A stretch of 64,000 bases of DNA from Hyphomicrobiales bacterium (GTDB taxonomy: Bacteria; Pseudomonadota; Alphaproteobacteria; Rhizobiales; Rhizobiaceae): NCBI GenBank assembly GCA_900472605.1, contig UCJD01000004.1, forward strand, positions 1 through 64,000, in the 5' to 3' direction. Numbering within the stretch: position 1 is the stretch's first letter; each line of letters starts with the position of its first letter. Below the pieces are notes generated by a model, which worked only from the letters and a program-made list of their open reading frames with translations, was not told the origin of the DNA and did no database searches. A program made the translations under genes and the position numbers. Below, in pieces: positions 1-8,951 of the stretch.

Positions 1-1038
1 CCAGTCCGATGCGACGAGCGGGCGGAGATTGCGTCTGATATCGCTGCCGAACAGATGAGCGAGCTGATCCGTCGCGCGCGCGAATGCGGCTTCATGGCCT
101 TGCTCCGCCACGGCGCGCGCGCCGGCGCCGCCGAGGTAGCATTCTATGACGGGCTGGCCGAAGGGACGGATATAGTAGCTGCCGGTCGATGCATCCCGGG
201 GATCGCCGATGAGGTGCGTCTCGTCCTCGAAGGGAGCGGAGCCGATGATCTCAAGAAAGAGCTTCTCGTTCGCGCCAAGCGGCAAGCGGGCCGCGGCCTC
301 TCGCCATGCATCGAATGCCGATGGCCAGCGGATGGTGTCGCCGGCCAGGATGTTGGTGGAGACGGTAACGATAACCGCGTGGGTGCGGACGGTGCCGACC
401 GATGTCTTGAGCTCCACACGACGTCCGTCGAGATCGATCGCTTCCACCGGCGTCGAAAGCTTGACCATCGCATCTGCGGGCATGGCGGCGCTGACGAGCG
501 CGCCATAGCCGGTCGCGACGCGCCAGTTGAAGTGCGTCGAGGCTTCGTCGTAGGCGGCGTAGTCCTTGCAGGATATGCGCTCGAGTTCGTCGCCGCTGAT
601 GTAGCCGCTGAGCGCCTGCAGGTAGCAGGTCCAGCCATCAGCCGGATCGAGCGCATCAGCGGCGACGTCGGACAGCGGAGGCGCGGTCGAGACGCGCTCT
701 GTCCATCGTTCGAAGGCGAGGTGCGCGGCATCGCGCTCGGCCGGGCTGAAGCCAAGATCGCGGAACTGCCCGCCCCAGGCGGATGACTGGCGATCGACGG
801 CGATGCCGAGCTCGTCGGCGATACGGGTCCAGGGATTTCGATCGCCCGAGTGAAGCCAGCCGCAGCCGAGGTCGACAACGCTTCCCGCCACCGTTTTCGT
901 CGACGCGCGGCCGCCGATGCGGTCAAGAGCCTCGAGCACCAGCGTTTTCAGGCCGGCTTTGGTGAGCGTTCGGGCGGCACCCGTGCCGGCCGCGCCGGCG
1001 CCAATGATCACGACATCGGGCTCTTCCATCATCGACAT
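1..1038 (-). CDS. FAD-dependent amine oxidase family protein (3' end outside window)
   Basis: The first 346 codons are in the window and the gene runs off the left edge. The N-terminus VVIIGAGAAGTGAA (about residues 9-22) is a Rossmann FAD-binding site (GxGxxG), followed by LVLEALDRIGGRAST, the GG-R motif typical of flavin monoamine oxidases and phytoene-desaturase-like enzymes. The family oxidises amines or related substrates with FAD; the substrate cannot be read here. Start: three in-frame ATGs lie at 1038, 1032 and 1029. An AGG eight bases before 1032 makes that one equally good. The gene follows the large repeat protein on the same strand, but a strong hairpin (1150-1181) separates them, so it is probably its own unit. 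Confident of superfamily, not of substrate. Confidence 0.8.
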   Translation of the reverse strand, partial: MSMMEEPDVVIIGAGAAGTGAARTLTKAGLKTLVLEALDRIGGRASTKTVAGSVVDLGCGWLHSGDRNPWTRIADELGIAVDRQSSAWGGQFRDLGFSPAERDAAHLAFERWTERVSTAPPLSDVAADALDPADGWTCYLQALSGYISGDELERISCKDYAAYDEASTHFNWRVATGYGALVSAAMPADAMVKLSTPVEAIDLDGRRVELKTSVGTVRTHAVIVTVSTNILAGDTIRWPSAFDAWREAAARLPLGANEKLFLEIIGSAPFEDETHLIGDPRDASTGSYYIRPFGQPVIECYLGGAGARAVAEQGHEAAFARATDQLAHLFGSDIRRNLRPLVASDW

Positions 1039-1149
1039 TGCCTAGGCGACTTTCCTTGCGGTCAAACGAATACGAACGTCTCCGCCACATGGCCCATAAA
1101 ATGGCTTGTCGATCAATGCCGTTTTCAGGCTTTTCGCTGAAACGCCATT

Positions 1150-1181
1150 GCGGGCGCGGCTTCGAATGCCGCCGCACCCGC
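1150..1181 (-). terminator. GC-rich hairpin after the octapeptide-repeat gene
   Basis: On the minus strand a GC-rich arm (GCGGGTGCGGCGGC) and its partner GCCGCGCCCGC flank a 7-base loop, 10 bases after the stop of the repeat gene. Only a short TTT follows a few bases later, so it is an imperfect intrinsic terminator. Confidence 0.45.
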
Positions 1182-1191
1182 AACCAGCTGT

Positions 1192-4100
1192 TTATCCCAG
1201 ATAGGACATGATCACCGAGGCAACCTGAGACGATTCGCTCGTGTCGGGTGTGGCTGCGGCCGAGGCTGTCGCTGCCGTCGGCGTGGTGTCCGTCGTCGTG
1301 GTTGTCGTCGCGGCGGCGGTGCTTGCACCGGCCAGCGGGCCGTTTGTCAGCGCCTGTACCTGGGCTGAGGTCATCGCGTTGATCTGGCCGGGCGTGAAGG
1401 CTTCGGCCTGGCTTACCGTCAGAGCGCTGAGCGCTCTCGTGCTCAGGCCTGAAACCGCACTGGAGCTGAGCGCGATGATATGCTCGGGCGAGAAGCCTGC
1501 CAGGTCATCCGGACCAAGGGCCGCGGCTTGAACCACGTTGAGTGCGCTGACCTGGGTGGTCGACAGCATCGCGATCTGGGCCGAGCTCATGGCTGCGACC
1601 TGGCTATAGCTGAGTGCCGCCACCTGACCCGTGGTCAGCGCCTCGATGTCGTTCGATGGCAGCGTCGAGAAGAGCGCTGTTGTCAGCCCCTTGATAGAAG
1701 CCGGCGTGATCGCCGCGAACTCCTCGGTCGACAGCGTCTGCAGCTGGTCGGTCGTCAACCCGGCAAGTCCGGTCGAACTGAGCGCCGCGATCTGGTCGGT
1801 GGAGAAGGTGCTGAACTGATCCGTGCTCAGTGCGTGGATCTGATCGCTGGTCAGGCCCGATATTCCCGAACTTCCGAGAGCCGCGATTTCCTCGGTGGAG
1901 AGCGATGCCATGAAGCCCGTGGACAGTCCCTTCATGGCGCCGGAGCTGATTGCCGCGAGCTTGGCTGGCGTCAGGGCGTCCAGGCTGGACGAGGTCAGTC
2001 CCTTCAGCGCATCCGAACTGAGCGCTGCGATCTGGCTTGTGGACAGCCTCTCCATCTGGTCGATGTTCAACGCACCGGCCTGGGCGCTGCTGAGGCCAGC
2101 AATCCCCTTTGCGCTCAGCGCCGCGACCTGCTCGACCGAGAGGACAGCAATGTCGCCGGTGCTCAGTGCCGCGATCTGAGCCGAGCCCAACGCGCTGATC
2201 TGGCCGGTGGACAGCATCTCGACCTGGCCTGTGCTGAGGGCCGCGATCTGGGCGGTGGAGAGGCCGGCGATGCCAGCCGTGCTCAGCGCGCCGATCTGCT
2301 CGGCCGAAAGCGAGGCGATCGTCGTCGGCGACAATCCGGAGATGGCCGCAGAGCTGATAGCCGCGATCTCGGCGGTGGTGAAGCTGTCGAGATCATCCGC
2401 TCCGAGTGCCGCGATTTGCTTGGAACTCAGCACACCGATCTGCGTGCTGGTCAGCGCTTCGGCCTGATCGACGCTGAGGGAAGCGATCTGGTCGGTGCTG
2501 AGACCGGCAATGCCTGCCGTGCTCAGCGCTGCGATCTGGCTTGGCGAAAGCGAGGCAAGGGCTGCGGTCGACAGGCCGGAGATGGCGGACGAGCTGATCG
2601 CCGCGATCTCGGCCGTGGTGAAGCCGTCGAGATTGCCGGGCGTCAAAACCGCGACCTGCCGCGAGGAGAGCGCGCCGATCTGAATGCTGGTCAGTGCCTC
2701 CATCTGATCGGTATGCAACGCGACGAGCTGGCTGGTCGAAAGGCCCACTATGCCCGCAGTGCTCAGCGCCGCGATCTGCTCCGGCGAGAACGCGCCGATG
2801 TCGGCGGTGTTCAGTGCCGCGATCTGCTTGGAGGTGAGCGCGCCGACCTGCGCGGTCGTCAATGCTTCCACCTGGTTGGTGTGAAGGGCGCCGATCTGGT
2901 CGCTGGTGAGGCCTGCGATGCCGGTCGGGCTGAGCGCGGAGATCTGGTCGCCCGAAAGCGAGGCGATCGCTGATGTCGAAAGCCCGGCTATAGCGCTCGA
3001 CGTGATCGCAGCCATGTCGGCGGTGCTGAAACTGTCGAGATCGTCCGTGCCGAGCGCGGCGATCTGCTTGGAGTTCAGCGCGCCCACCTGAACGCTGGTG
3101 AACGCCTCGACCTGACGCACGCTGAGCGCACCGATCTGATCGCTGGTCAGGCCCGCTATCCCCGCCGTGCCGAAGGCCGCGATCTGGTCGATCGAAAGCG
3201 CCGCGATACGATCCGTGGCAAGAGCTGTGACCTGCTTGGAGCTCAACGCGCTGATCTGCGCTGTTGTCAGCACCTCCACCTGGTTGGAACCGAGCGCGGC
3301 CATCTGGCCGCTGGAGAGGCCGGATATTCCGGCCGAGCTCATGGCGACGATCTGCGCCGTCGACAGCGCGTTGATCGCGGCGGTCGAAAGGCCAAGGATC
3401 GCGCCGGAGCCGATGGCGGCGATGTCGGCGGTGGAGAAGTGCGAGAGGTCGTCCGTGCCCAGGGCGGCAATCTGCCTCGAATTCAAGGCGCCGACCTGCA
3501 GGCTGGTCAAAGCCTCGGTCTGGTCTGTGCTCAACGCCGCGATCTGATCGCTGCTGAGGCCAGGGATACCCGCCGTGCTCAATGCCGCGACCTGCGCGGT
3601 CGTCAGCGATGCGAGGTCGTCGGTGCCAAGCGCTCCGATCTGCCGTGAGCTCAACGCGGCGATCTGGCCCGTCGTCAGCGCGCCGATCTGGTCGCTGCTC
3701 AGCGCGCTGATGAGATCGACGGTCAGGCCGGCGATGCCTGATGTGCTGAGTGCCGCGATCTGGCTCGTTGTCAGCGTCGCGAGTGCGGCTGCCGACAGGC
3801 CGGCGATGGCGCCGGAGTTGATCGCGGCAATATTCTTCGCCGACAGGATGGCGATATCGTCGGTGCTGAGAGCCGCCGTCTGCTTCGAGCTCAGCGCTCC
3901 GATCTGCGCCGACGTCAGCGCCTCGACCTGATCGGTGCGCAGCGCCGAGATCTGGCCGGTCGTCATCCCCGTGATCGCCGCCGTGTTCAGCGCCGCGATC
4001 TGGCTCGCTGAAAGCGCCGCGATCGTGCCGGTCGAGAGGCCGGTGATGGCGCCGGAGCCGATGGCCGCCATATCCTTGGTCGAGAAGGTTGCGATGTCAT

Positions 4101-7100
4101 CTGCGGTGAGAGCCGCGAGCTGCGAGGAGCTCAGGCCGTTGATCTGGCTGCTGGTCAGCGCTTCCGCCTGGGCGGTGCTGAGTGCCGCAAGCTGCTGGGT
4201 AGTGAGGCCTGCAATCGCATTTTTGCTCAGCGCGGCGATCTGCGCTGTCGTCAGGGCCCTGATCGTGTCCGTCGACATGCCGCCCAGCGCGCTTGATGTG
4301 ATCGCGGCGATATCCTTGGTGGAGAAGGTCACGACATCATCCGGCCCGAGGACCGAGAGCTGGCTGGAATTCAGCGTACCGACCTGATTGCTGGTGAGCG
4401 CCTCCGCTTGCGCGGTCGAAAGTGCAGCCAGCTGCTGCGAGTTCAATCCGGCGATGCCGCCAACCGAGAGCGCGGCGATCTGCGCCGTAGAGAGTGCTGC
4501 GATGTCGTCCGTGCGTAGCGCTCCGACCTGAGACGAGCTGAGTGCTGCCATCTGCTTGGTCGAAAGCGCCAGGATTTGCGTGTTGCTGAGGGCCGCGACC
4601 TGGCTGGTCGAAAGGCCGGAAACGCCGGACGAGCTCATGGCAGCCAGCTGCTGCGTGGTCAACCCCGCCATGTCGCCGGTGCTGAGCCCCGCCACCTGCT
4701 TGCTGGTCATCGCCGCGACTTGGCTGGTGCTGAGCGCATGCAGCTGCGCGCTGTTCAGCGCATCGACCTGATCGGATGTCAGGCCCGTGATGCCTGAAGG
4801 CGTCAGGACCGCGATCTGGTCCGTCGAGAGAACGGCGACATTGTCGCCAAGCGCCGCCACCTGCGCCGATGTCAGTGCCTTCACCTGCGCGGTGGAGAGC
4901 TTGGCGATCTGGTCTGTGCCAAGCGCGGCGACCTGCCCGCTCGTGAGGCTTGCAAGAGCACTGGTGCTCAGCAACGCGATCTGAGCGGTGGTCAGGCCCG
5001 CAACAGCGTCCGTTCCCAGGCCGGGAAGGCCCTTGTTGGTGATCGCCGCGATGTCGGCGGTCGAGAAAGTCGCAATGTCATCGGCAGACAGCGCGGAGAA
5101 CTGAAGGGAGGTCAGCGCCGCCACCTGCGCGGGCGATAGCGTTTCGATCTGCGACGTGCTCATGGCGCCGATCTGCAGGCTTGTGAGGCTTGCGATCGCA
5201 CTGGTATTGAGTGCGGCAATCTGCTCGTTCGAAAGGCCCTCGACGGCGTCGGCGCTGAGGCCCGAGATGGCCTTGTTGGTGATCGCGGCGATATCGGCGG
5301 TGGAGAAGGTCGCGATGTCATCGGCGCCCAGTGCCGCCATCTGCGCGGAGCTCAGAACCTTCACCTGCGCTGGCGACAGGGCTTCGACCTGCGCGGTGCT
5401 GAGAGCGCCGACCTGGTCGCTCGTCAGGCCTGCTACGGCGCTTGTGCTCATGGCCGCGATCTGGGCGGTGGAGAGTGTCGCCAGCACATCGGTGCTCAGT
5501 CCTGGCAGGGCCTTGTTAGTGATCGCGGCGATATCAGCGGTCGAGAAGGTCGCGATGTCGCTCGCATCGAGCACGCCAAGCTGCAGCGAGGTCAGCGACA
5601 TGACCTGGAGCGGAGAAAGCGCTTCGACCTGGGCCGAGCCGAGGGCGTTGATCTGGTCCGTCGTCAGGCTGGCAATCGACGTCGTGCTCAAGGCAGCGAT
5701 CTGGGCCGTGGTGAGCGCCGCGACCTGATCTGTGCCCAGCGTGGAAATCTGCAGGGTCTTCAGCACGCTGATCTGGGCGGTTGTGAAGGCGCCGATCTGG
5801 CCCGAGGACAGGCTGGACACATTGAGGCCGGGGACCGCCTTGCTCGAGAGCGCCGCAATATCGGCCGTCGAGAAGGTTGCGATGCCGTCTTCGCTCAGCG
5901 CCGAGAGCTGCAACGAGCTCAGCCAAGCCACCTGCGCCGGCGTGAATGCTTCAACCTGGCTTGTGCTTAAAACCGCGAGCTGCGTGGTCTTCAGCGCACT
6001 GACCTGCGCGGTCGTCAGCGAAGCGATCTGGCCGGTGGAGAAGGTGGCGATGATATCCGTGCTGAGACCCGGTATGGCCTTGCTGGTAATCGCCGCGATA
6101 TCTGCGGTCGAGAATGTTGCAATGTGATCGGCATCGATCGCGGCAAGCTGAACGGAGGTCAGCGAGGCGACTTGTATCGACGACAGCGCCTCGACCTGGC
6201 CTGTGCTCAGGGCCGCGATCTGCATGCTCGTCATCCGCGGGATCGCCGTCGAGTTCAAAGCCGCGATCTGGTCGGTGGAGAAGGTCGAGACGATATCGGT
6301 GGTCAGCCCGGTGATCGCCCTGCTGGTGATCGCCGCGATATCGTCGGTCGAGAAGGTCGCGATATGATCGGCGTCGAACACCGCCAGCTGGACCGAACTC
6401 AAAGCCTTCACCTGCGTCGGCGAAAGCGCTTCGGTCTGGTCAGTGGTGAGGGCAGCCAGCTGGTCCGTTCCCAGGTTCGCGATTTGCGCCGTGGTCAGCG
6501 CCGCGATCTGGGCGGTGGAGAGCGAATCCATGCTAAGTCCGGCGAAGCCCTTGCTCGTGATCGCTGCGATATCGGCGGCGGAAAACGCGGCGATATCGTC
6601 AGCGCCAAATGCAGCGATCTGCGCCGCGCTCAGCGCCTTCACCTGCGCGGGCGTCAGGGCCTCTGCCTGCTCCACGCTCAGCGCGTCGATCTGTTCGGTC
6701 GTCAGGCTGGCGATTGCGGCGGTGCTCAGCGCCGCGATTTTACCGGTCGAAAGCCCTTCCAGCTGTCCGGTGCTGAAGCCCGCGATCTGCGCGCCCAGCG
6801 AGGTGATCTGGCTGGTCGAGAACGAGGCGATCTGGTCGGCGCTCAAGGCTTCGACCTGGCTGCCGGTGAGATTTGCGATCATGCTCGTGGACATGGCGGC
6901 GATCTGGGCCGACGACAGCGCGCCGATCGCATCCGTGCTCAGTCCCGACATGGCGCGGCTGGAAATCGCGGCGATGGCGGCGGTCGAGAAGGCTTCGATA
7001 TCGGCGGCGTCGAGTGCGGCGAGCTGTCCGGAGCCGAGCGCCTTCACCTGTGCCAGGGAGAGCGCCTGGAATTGTTCGTCGTTCAGTGCCTCAAGCTGCT

Positions 7101-8208
7101 CGGTCGTCAGGCTTGCAATCGAACCGGTGCCGAGAGCGGCGATCTGCCCTGTCGACAGCGCCGCGATGGAGCCGGCGCTGAGGCCCGCGATGGCCTTGCT
7201 GCTGATGGCCGCCATGTCGGCGGCCGAGAACGCCGCGATGCCATCCGGGTTGAGGACGGCAAGCTGATCGGAGCTGAGCGCCTTGACCTGCTGTGGCGTG
7301 AACGCTTCGACCTGTTCGGGGCTCAGGGCTTCGATCTGTCCCGTTGTGAGGCTCGCCAGCGCGCTGGAGCTGAGCGCGGCGATATGGGCCGGCGAAAGGG
7401 CTTCGATCTGTGCGGGACCGAACGAGGCAAGCTGTGCCGTCGTCAGCGAATTCGCCTGGGCCGTTGTCATCGCCGCGATTTGCTCGGGCGACAAGGCGGA
7501 GAGATTCAGGCCGCGCATGGCCTTCGTGTTGATCGCGGCAACGTCTTCGAGCGACAGCATGGCAATGTCGTCGGTTCCAAGCGCCGCCAGTTGCAAGGAG
7601 GTCAGTGACGCCGTTTGCGCCGGAGAAAACGCCTCGACCTGGTCGGCGCTCAATGCGCCGATCTGGCTGCTCGTCAACGACGCGACGGCGCCCGTGCTCA
7701 GGGCGGCGATCTGATCGGGGGAAAGAGCAGCAAGAGCCGCAGTGCCGAGACCCTGGATCGCCTTGTTCGAGATGGCTGCGATATCGGCGGTCGAGAAGGT
7801 GGCGATATCGTCGGCGCCGAGTGCGGCGAGCTGCGCGGTCGATAGCGCCTTGATCTGGCTCGGCGTCAGGGCTTCCGACTGCTCGGTCGTAAGGGCGCTC
7901 AGTTGCGACGTGGTGAGGGCCGAGACCTGAACCGACGTCAGGCTTTCGATAGCGTATTTGTTGAGCGCGTGAAGCTGATCGAAGGAAAAGCCGACGATCG
8001 AGGTCTTGGCAATCGCGCTGATCTGCTGGGAGTTGAGCGTCTCGACGTCCTCGACATCGAGCGCCGCGATCTGCGACGATGAAAGCGCTCTCACCTGGGC
8101 CGTGGACAGCGACGCGATGTCGTCGGTCGTCCAGGCTGCGACAGCGGCGGACGAAAGAGATCTGATCTGCGTTATCGTCAGCGTGGAAGCAACCGTCGTC
8201 ATGCTCAT
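1192..8208 (-). CDS. Giant octapeptide-repeat protein, function unknown
   Basis: About 2338 residues, almost all built from one 8-residue unit, L-[ST]-x-x-Q-[IV]-x-A, repeated roughly 290 times with rare 2-3 residue slips. Ten units form an 80-residue super-repeat whose landmarks recur in order: FSTADIAA, ITSKAIxG, LSTDxIAx, four or five Q-type units, then LGTDDIAT. The protein is acidic, very poor in aromatics and I see no cysteine. There is no N-terminal signal peptide. A Thr/Ala-rich linker near the C-terminus leads to a short tail SSQVASVIMSYLG, which could be a C-terminal secretion signal (inference). S/T-x-x-Q/D in each unit resembles a helix-capping box, so a solenoid of short helical turns is possible, as is a beta-solenoid. 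The reading frame extends upstream to a TTG at 8235, but GGGAT just before the ATGs at 8208 and 8202 favours those. I do not recognise a named family. Confidence 0.85.
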   Translation of the reverse strand: MSMTTVASTLTITQIRSLSSAAVAAWTTDDIASLSTAQVRALSSSQIAALDVEDVETLNSQQISAIAKTSIVGFSFDQLHALNKYAIESLTSVQVSALTTSQLSALTTEQSEALTPSQIKALSTAQLAALGADDIATFSTADIAAISNKAIQGLGTAALAALSPDQIAALSTGAVASLTSSQIGALSADQVEAFSPAQTASLTSLQLAALGTDDIAMLSLEDVAAINTKAMRGLNLSALSPEQIAAMTTAQANSLTTAQLASFGPAQIEALSPAHIAALSSSALASLTTGQIEALSPEQVEAFTPQQVKALSSDQLAVLNPDGIAAFSAADMAAISSKAIAGLSAGSIAALSTGQIAALGTGSIASLTTEQLEALNDEQFQALSLAQVKALGSGQLAALDAADIEAFSTAAIAAISSRAMSGLSTDAIGALSSAQIAAMSTSMIANLTGSQVEALSADQIASFSTSQITSLGAQIAGFSTGQLEGLSTGKIAALSTAAIASLTTEQIDALSVEQAEALTPAQVKALSAAQIAAFGADDIAAFSAADIAAITSKGFAGLSMDSLSTAQIAALTTAQIANLGTDQLAALTTDQTEALSPTQVKALSSVQLAVFDADHIATFSTDDIAAITSRAITGLTTDIVSTFSTDQIAALNSTAIPRMTSMQIAALSTGQVEALSSIQVASLTSVQLAAIDADHIATFSTADIAAITSKAIPGLSTDIIATFSTGQIASLTTAQVSALKTTQLAVLSTSQVEAFTPAQVAWLSSLQLSALSEDGIATFSTADIAALSSKAVPGLNVSSLSSGQIGAFTTAQISVLKTLQISTLGTDQVAALTTAQIAALSTTSIASLTTDQINALGSAQVEALSPLQVMSLTSLQLGVLDASDIATFSTADIAAITNKALPGLSTDVLATLSTAQIAAMSTSAVAGLTSDQVGALSTAQVEALSPAQVKVLSSAQMAALGADDIATFSTADIAAITNKAISGLSADAVEGLSNEQIAALNTSAIASLTSLQIGAMSTSQIETLSPAQVAALTSLQFSALSADDIATFSTADIAAITNKGLPGLGTDAVAGLTTAQIALLSTSALASLTSGQVAALGTDQIAKLSTAQVKALTSAQVAALGDNVAVLSTDQIAVLTPSGITGLTSDQVDALNSAQLHALSTSQVAAMTSKQVAGLSTGDMAGLTTQQLAAMSSSGVSGLSTSQVAALSNTQILALSTKQMAALSSSQVGALRTDDIAALSTAQIAALSVGGIAGLNSQQLAALSTAQAEALTSNQVGTLNSSQLSVLGPDDVVTFSTKDIAAITSSALGGMSTDTIRALTTAQIAALSKNAIAGLTTQQLAALSTAQAEALTSSQINGLSSSQLAALTADDIATFSTKDMAAIGSGAITGLSTGTIAALSASQIAALNTAAITGMTTGQISALRTDQVEALTSAQIGALSSKQTAALSTDDIAILSAKNIAAINSGAIAGLSAAALATLTTSQIAALSTSGIAGLTVDLISALSSDQIGALTTGQIAALSSRQIGALGTDDLASLTTAQVAALSTAGIPGLSSDQIAALSTDQTEALTSLQVGALNSRQIAALGTDDLSHFSTADIAAIGSGAILGLSTAAINALSTAQIVAMSSAGISGLSSGQMAALGSNQVEVLTTAQISALSSKQVTALATDRIAALSIDQIAAFGTAGIAGLTSDQIGALSVRQVEAFTSVQVGALNSKQIAALGTDDLDSFSTADMAAITSSAIAGLSTSAIASLSGDQISALSPTGIAGLTSDQIGALHTNQVEALTTAQVGALTSKQIAALNTADIGAFSPEQIAALSTAGIVGLSTSQLVALHTDQMEALTSIQIGALSSRQVAVLTPGNLDGFTTAEIAAISSSAISGLSTAALASLSPSQIAALSTAGIAGLSTDQIASLSVDQAEALTSTQIGVLSSKQIAALGADDLDSFTTAEIAAISSAAISGLSPTTIASLSAEQIGALSTAGIAGLSTAQIAALSTGQVEMLSTGQISALGSAQIAALSTGDIAVLSVEQVAALSAKGIAGLSSAQAGALNIDQMERLSTSQIAALSSDALKGLTSSSLDALTPAKLAAISSGAMKGLSTGFMASLSTEEIAALGSSGISGLTSDQIHALSTDQFSTFSTDQIAALSSTGLAGLTTDQLQTLSTEEFAAITPASIKGLTTALFSTLPSNDIEALTTGQVAALSYSQVAAMSSAQIAMLSTTQVSALNVVQAAALGPDDLAGFSPEHIIALSSSAVSGLSTRALSALTVSQAEAFTPGQINAMTSAQVQALTNGPLAGASTAAATTTTTTDTTPTAATASAAATPDTSESSQVASVIMSYLG
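1300..8150 (-). repeat. 24-bp / 240-bp coding tandem repeat array
   Basis: The octapeptide gene is a degenerate tandem array at DNA level: 24-bp units grouped in 240-bp super-units (about 28-29 copies). Phrases such as gccgcgatctgg and gtgctcagcgccgcgatctg recur throughout. Copies have drifted, so it is not a perfect satellite, but near-identical stretches of more than 12 bases are frequent. Boundaries are approximate. Confidence 0.8.
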
Positions 8209-8951
8209 CAATCCCAAATGTTCAAATGGCGTCAATAAAAAACCAGGTCGAAATCCCGATAGCGTAAGGCAGGCGGCTTCCGACCCGATGCCTGAATCAG
8301 GAATCGGCCACCCAAGCCCGCGCAGCTAAGAGCAGCAACATAGGTTGTGTGGCTTGTCTGAACCTGAAATCGCAGGTGGTCTCTCCCCAAACAACGGCCG
8401 GGCCCGCTGCCGGGAAGAAGGTTAAGTTGCGGGCCTTGCCCGCAGCTGGCGTCGTCCCGCCTCTTCGCGCGAGCGCCGTGCGCGACGCCGAAATACGCAA
8501 GGCCGGGCAATTTCACACATGTCCAAAATTATCACGCAAGTGTCATATGAAGGAATCACGGCTCCACTACACGGCGACGCAAAGCGATAGGATTTGCGCA
8601 TGCCAAAGAGTGGACGAATGAATGTGTATGGGACGGCTCTATCCGTGCCTTGCATCTTTACCGAGAATGACAGTGGCGGGACAATCCGAGGATGTCCGCG
8701 ATTTCTCGCGCTCGTCGCTGGAAAACAGAGTATCCGACTGCTCGATACGATCAGTGGGAGATCAACCGCGATCGCCTTGAATCGCGTCGATCGACGCGGA
8801 AAAGCGTCATTTCGCTGGCTCTAACCTCGCATTAAATCGTGCGATCGCGCATCTGCACTGCAGTGGCTGTGGGGCGCGCGACCGGTCAGGAAGAGCGTGA
8901 TTTTCGCCGCCCGCCCTTTCCCATGCTGCATTGCACTCTAGCTGATGTCGT
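8209..8951. other. 743-bp intergenic region with a 16-bp perfect palindrome
   Basis: No convincing gene: short open frames on both strands lack codon bias, ribosome sites and recognisable sequence. It must hold the promoter of the octapeptide-repeat gene on its left and of the MscS-type gene on its right. A perfect 16-bp palindrome, CGCGTCGATCGACGCG, lies at 8783-8798, about 150 bases before the channel gene; it could be an operator or form a cruciform. Confidence 0.5.

Noticed and set aside
1480..7608. Two open frames of about 495 codons (1480-2973 and 6124-7608) on the plus strand inside the octapeptide gene
   Set aside because: They are complements of the 24-bp repeat, made of Arg/Gly/Asp-rich repeats with no ribosome site; the minus-strand frame is complete and far longer.
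8594..8824. 76-codon open frame in the intergenic region
   Set aside because: No ribosome site, no codon bias, no recognisable motif.
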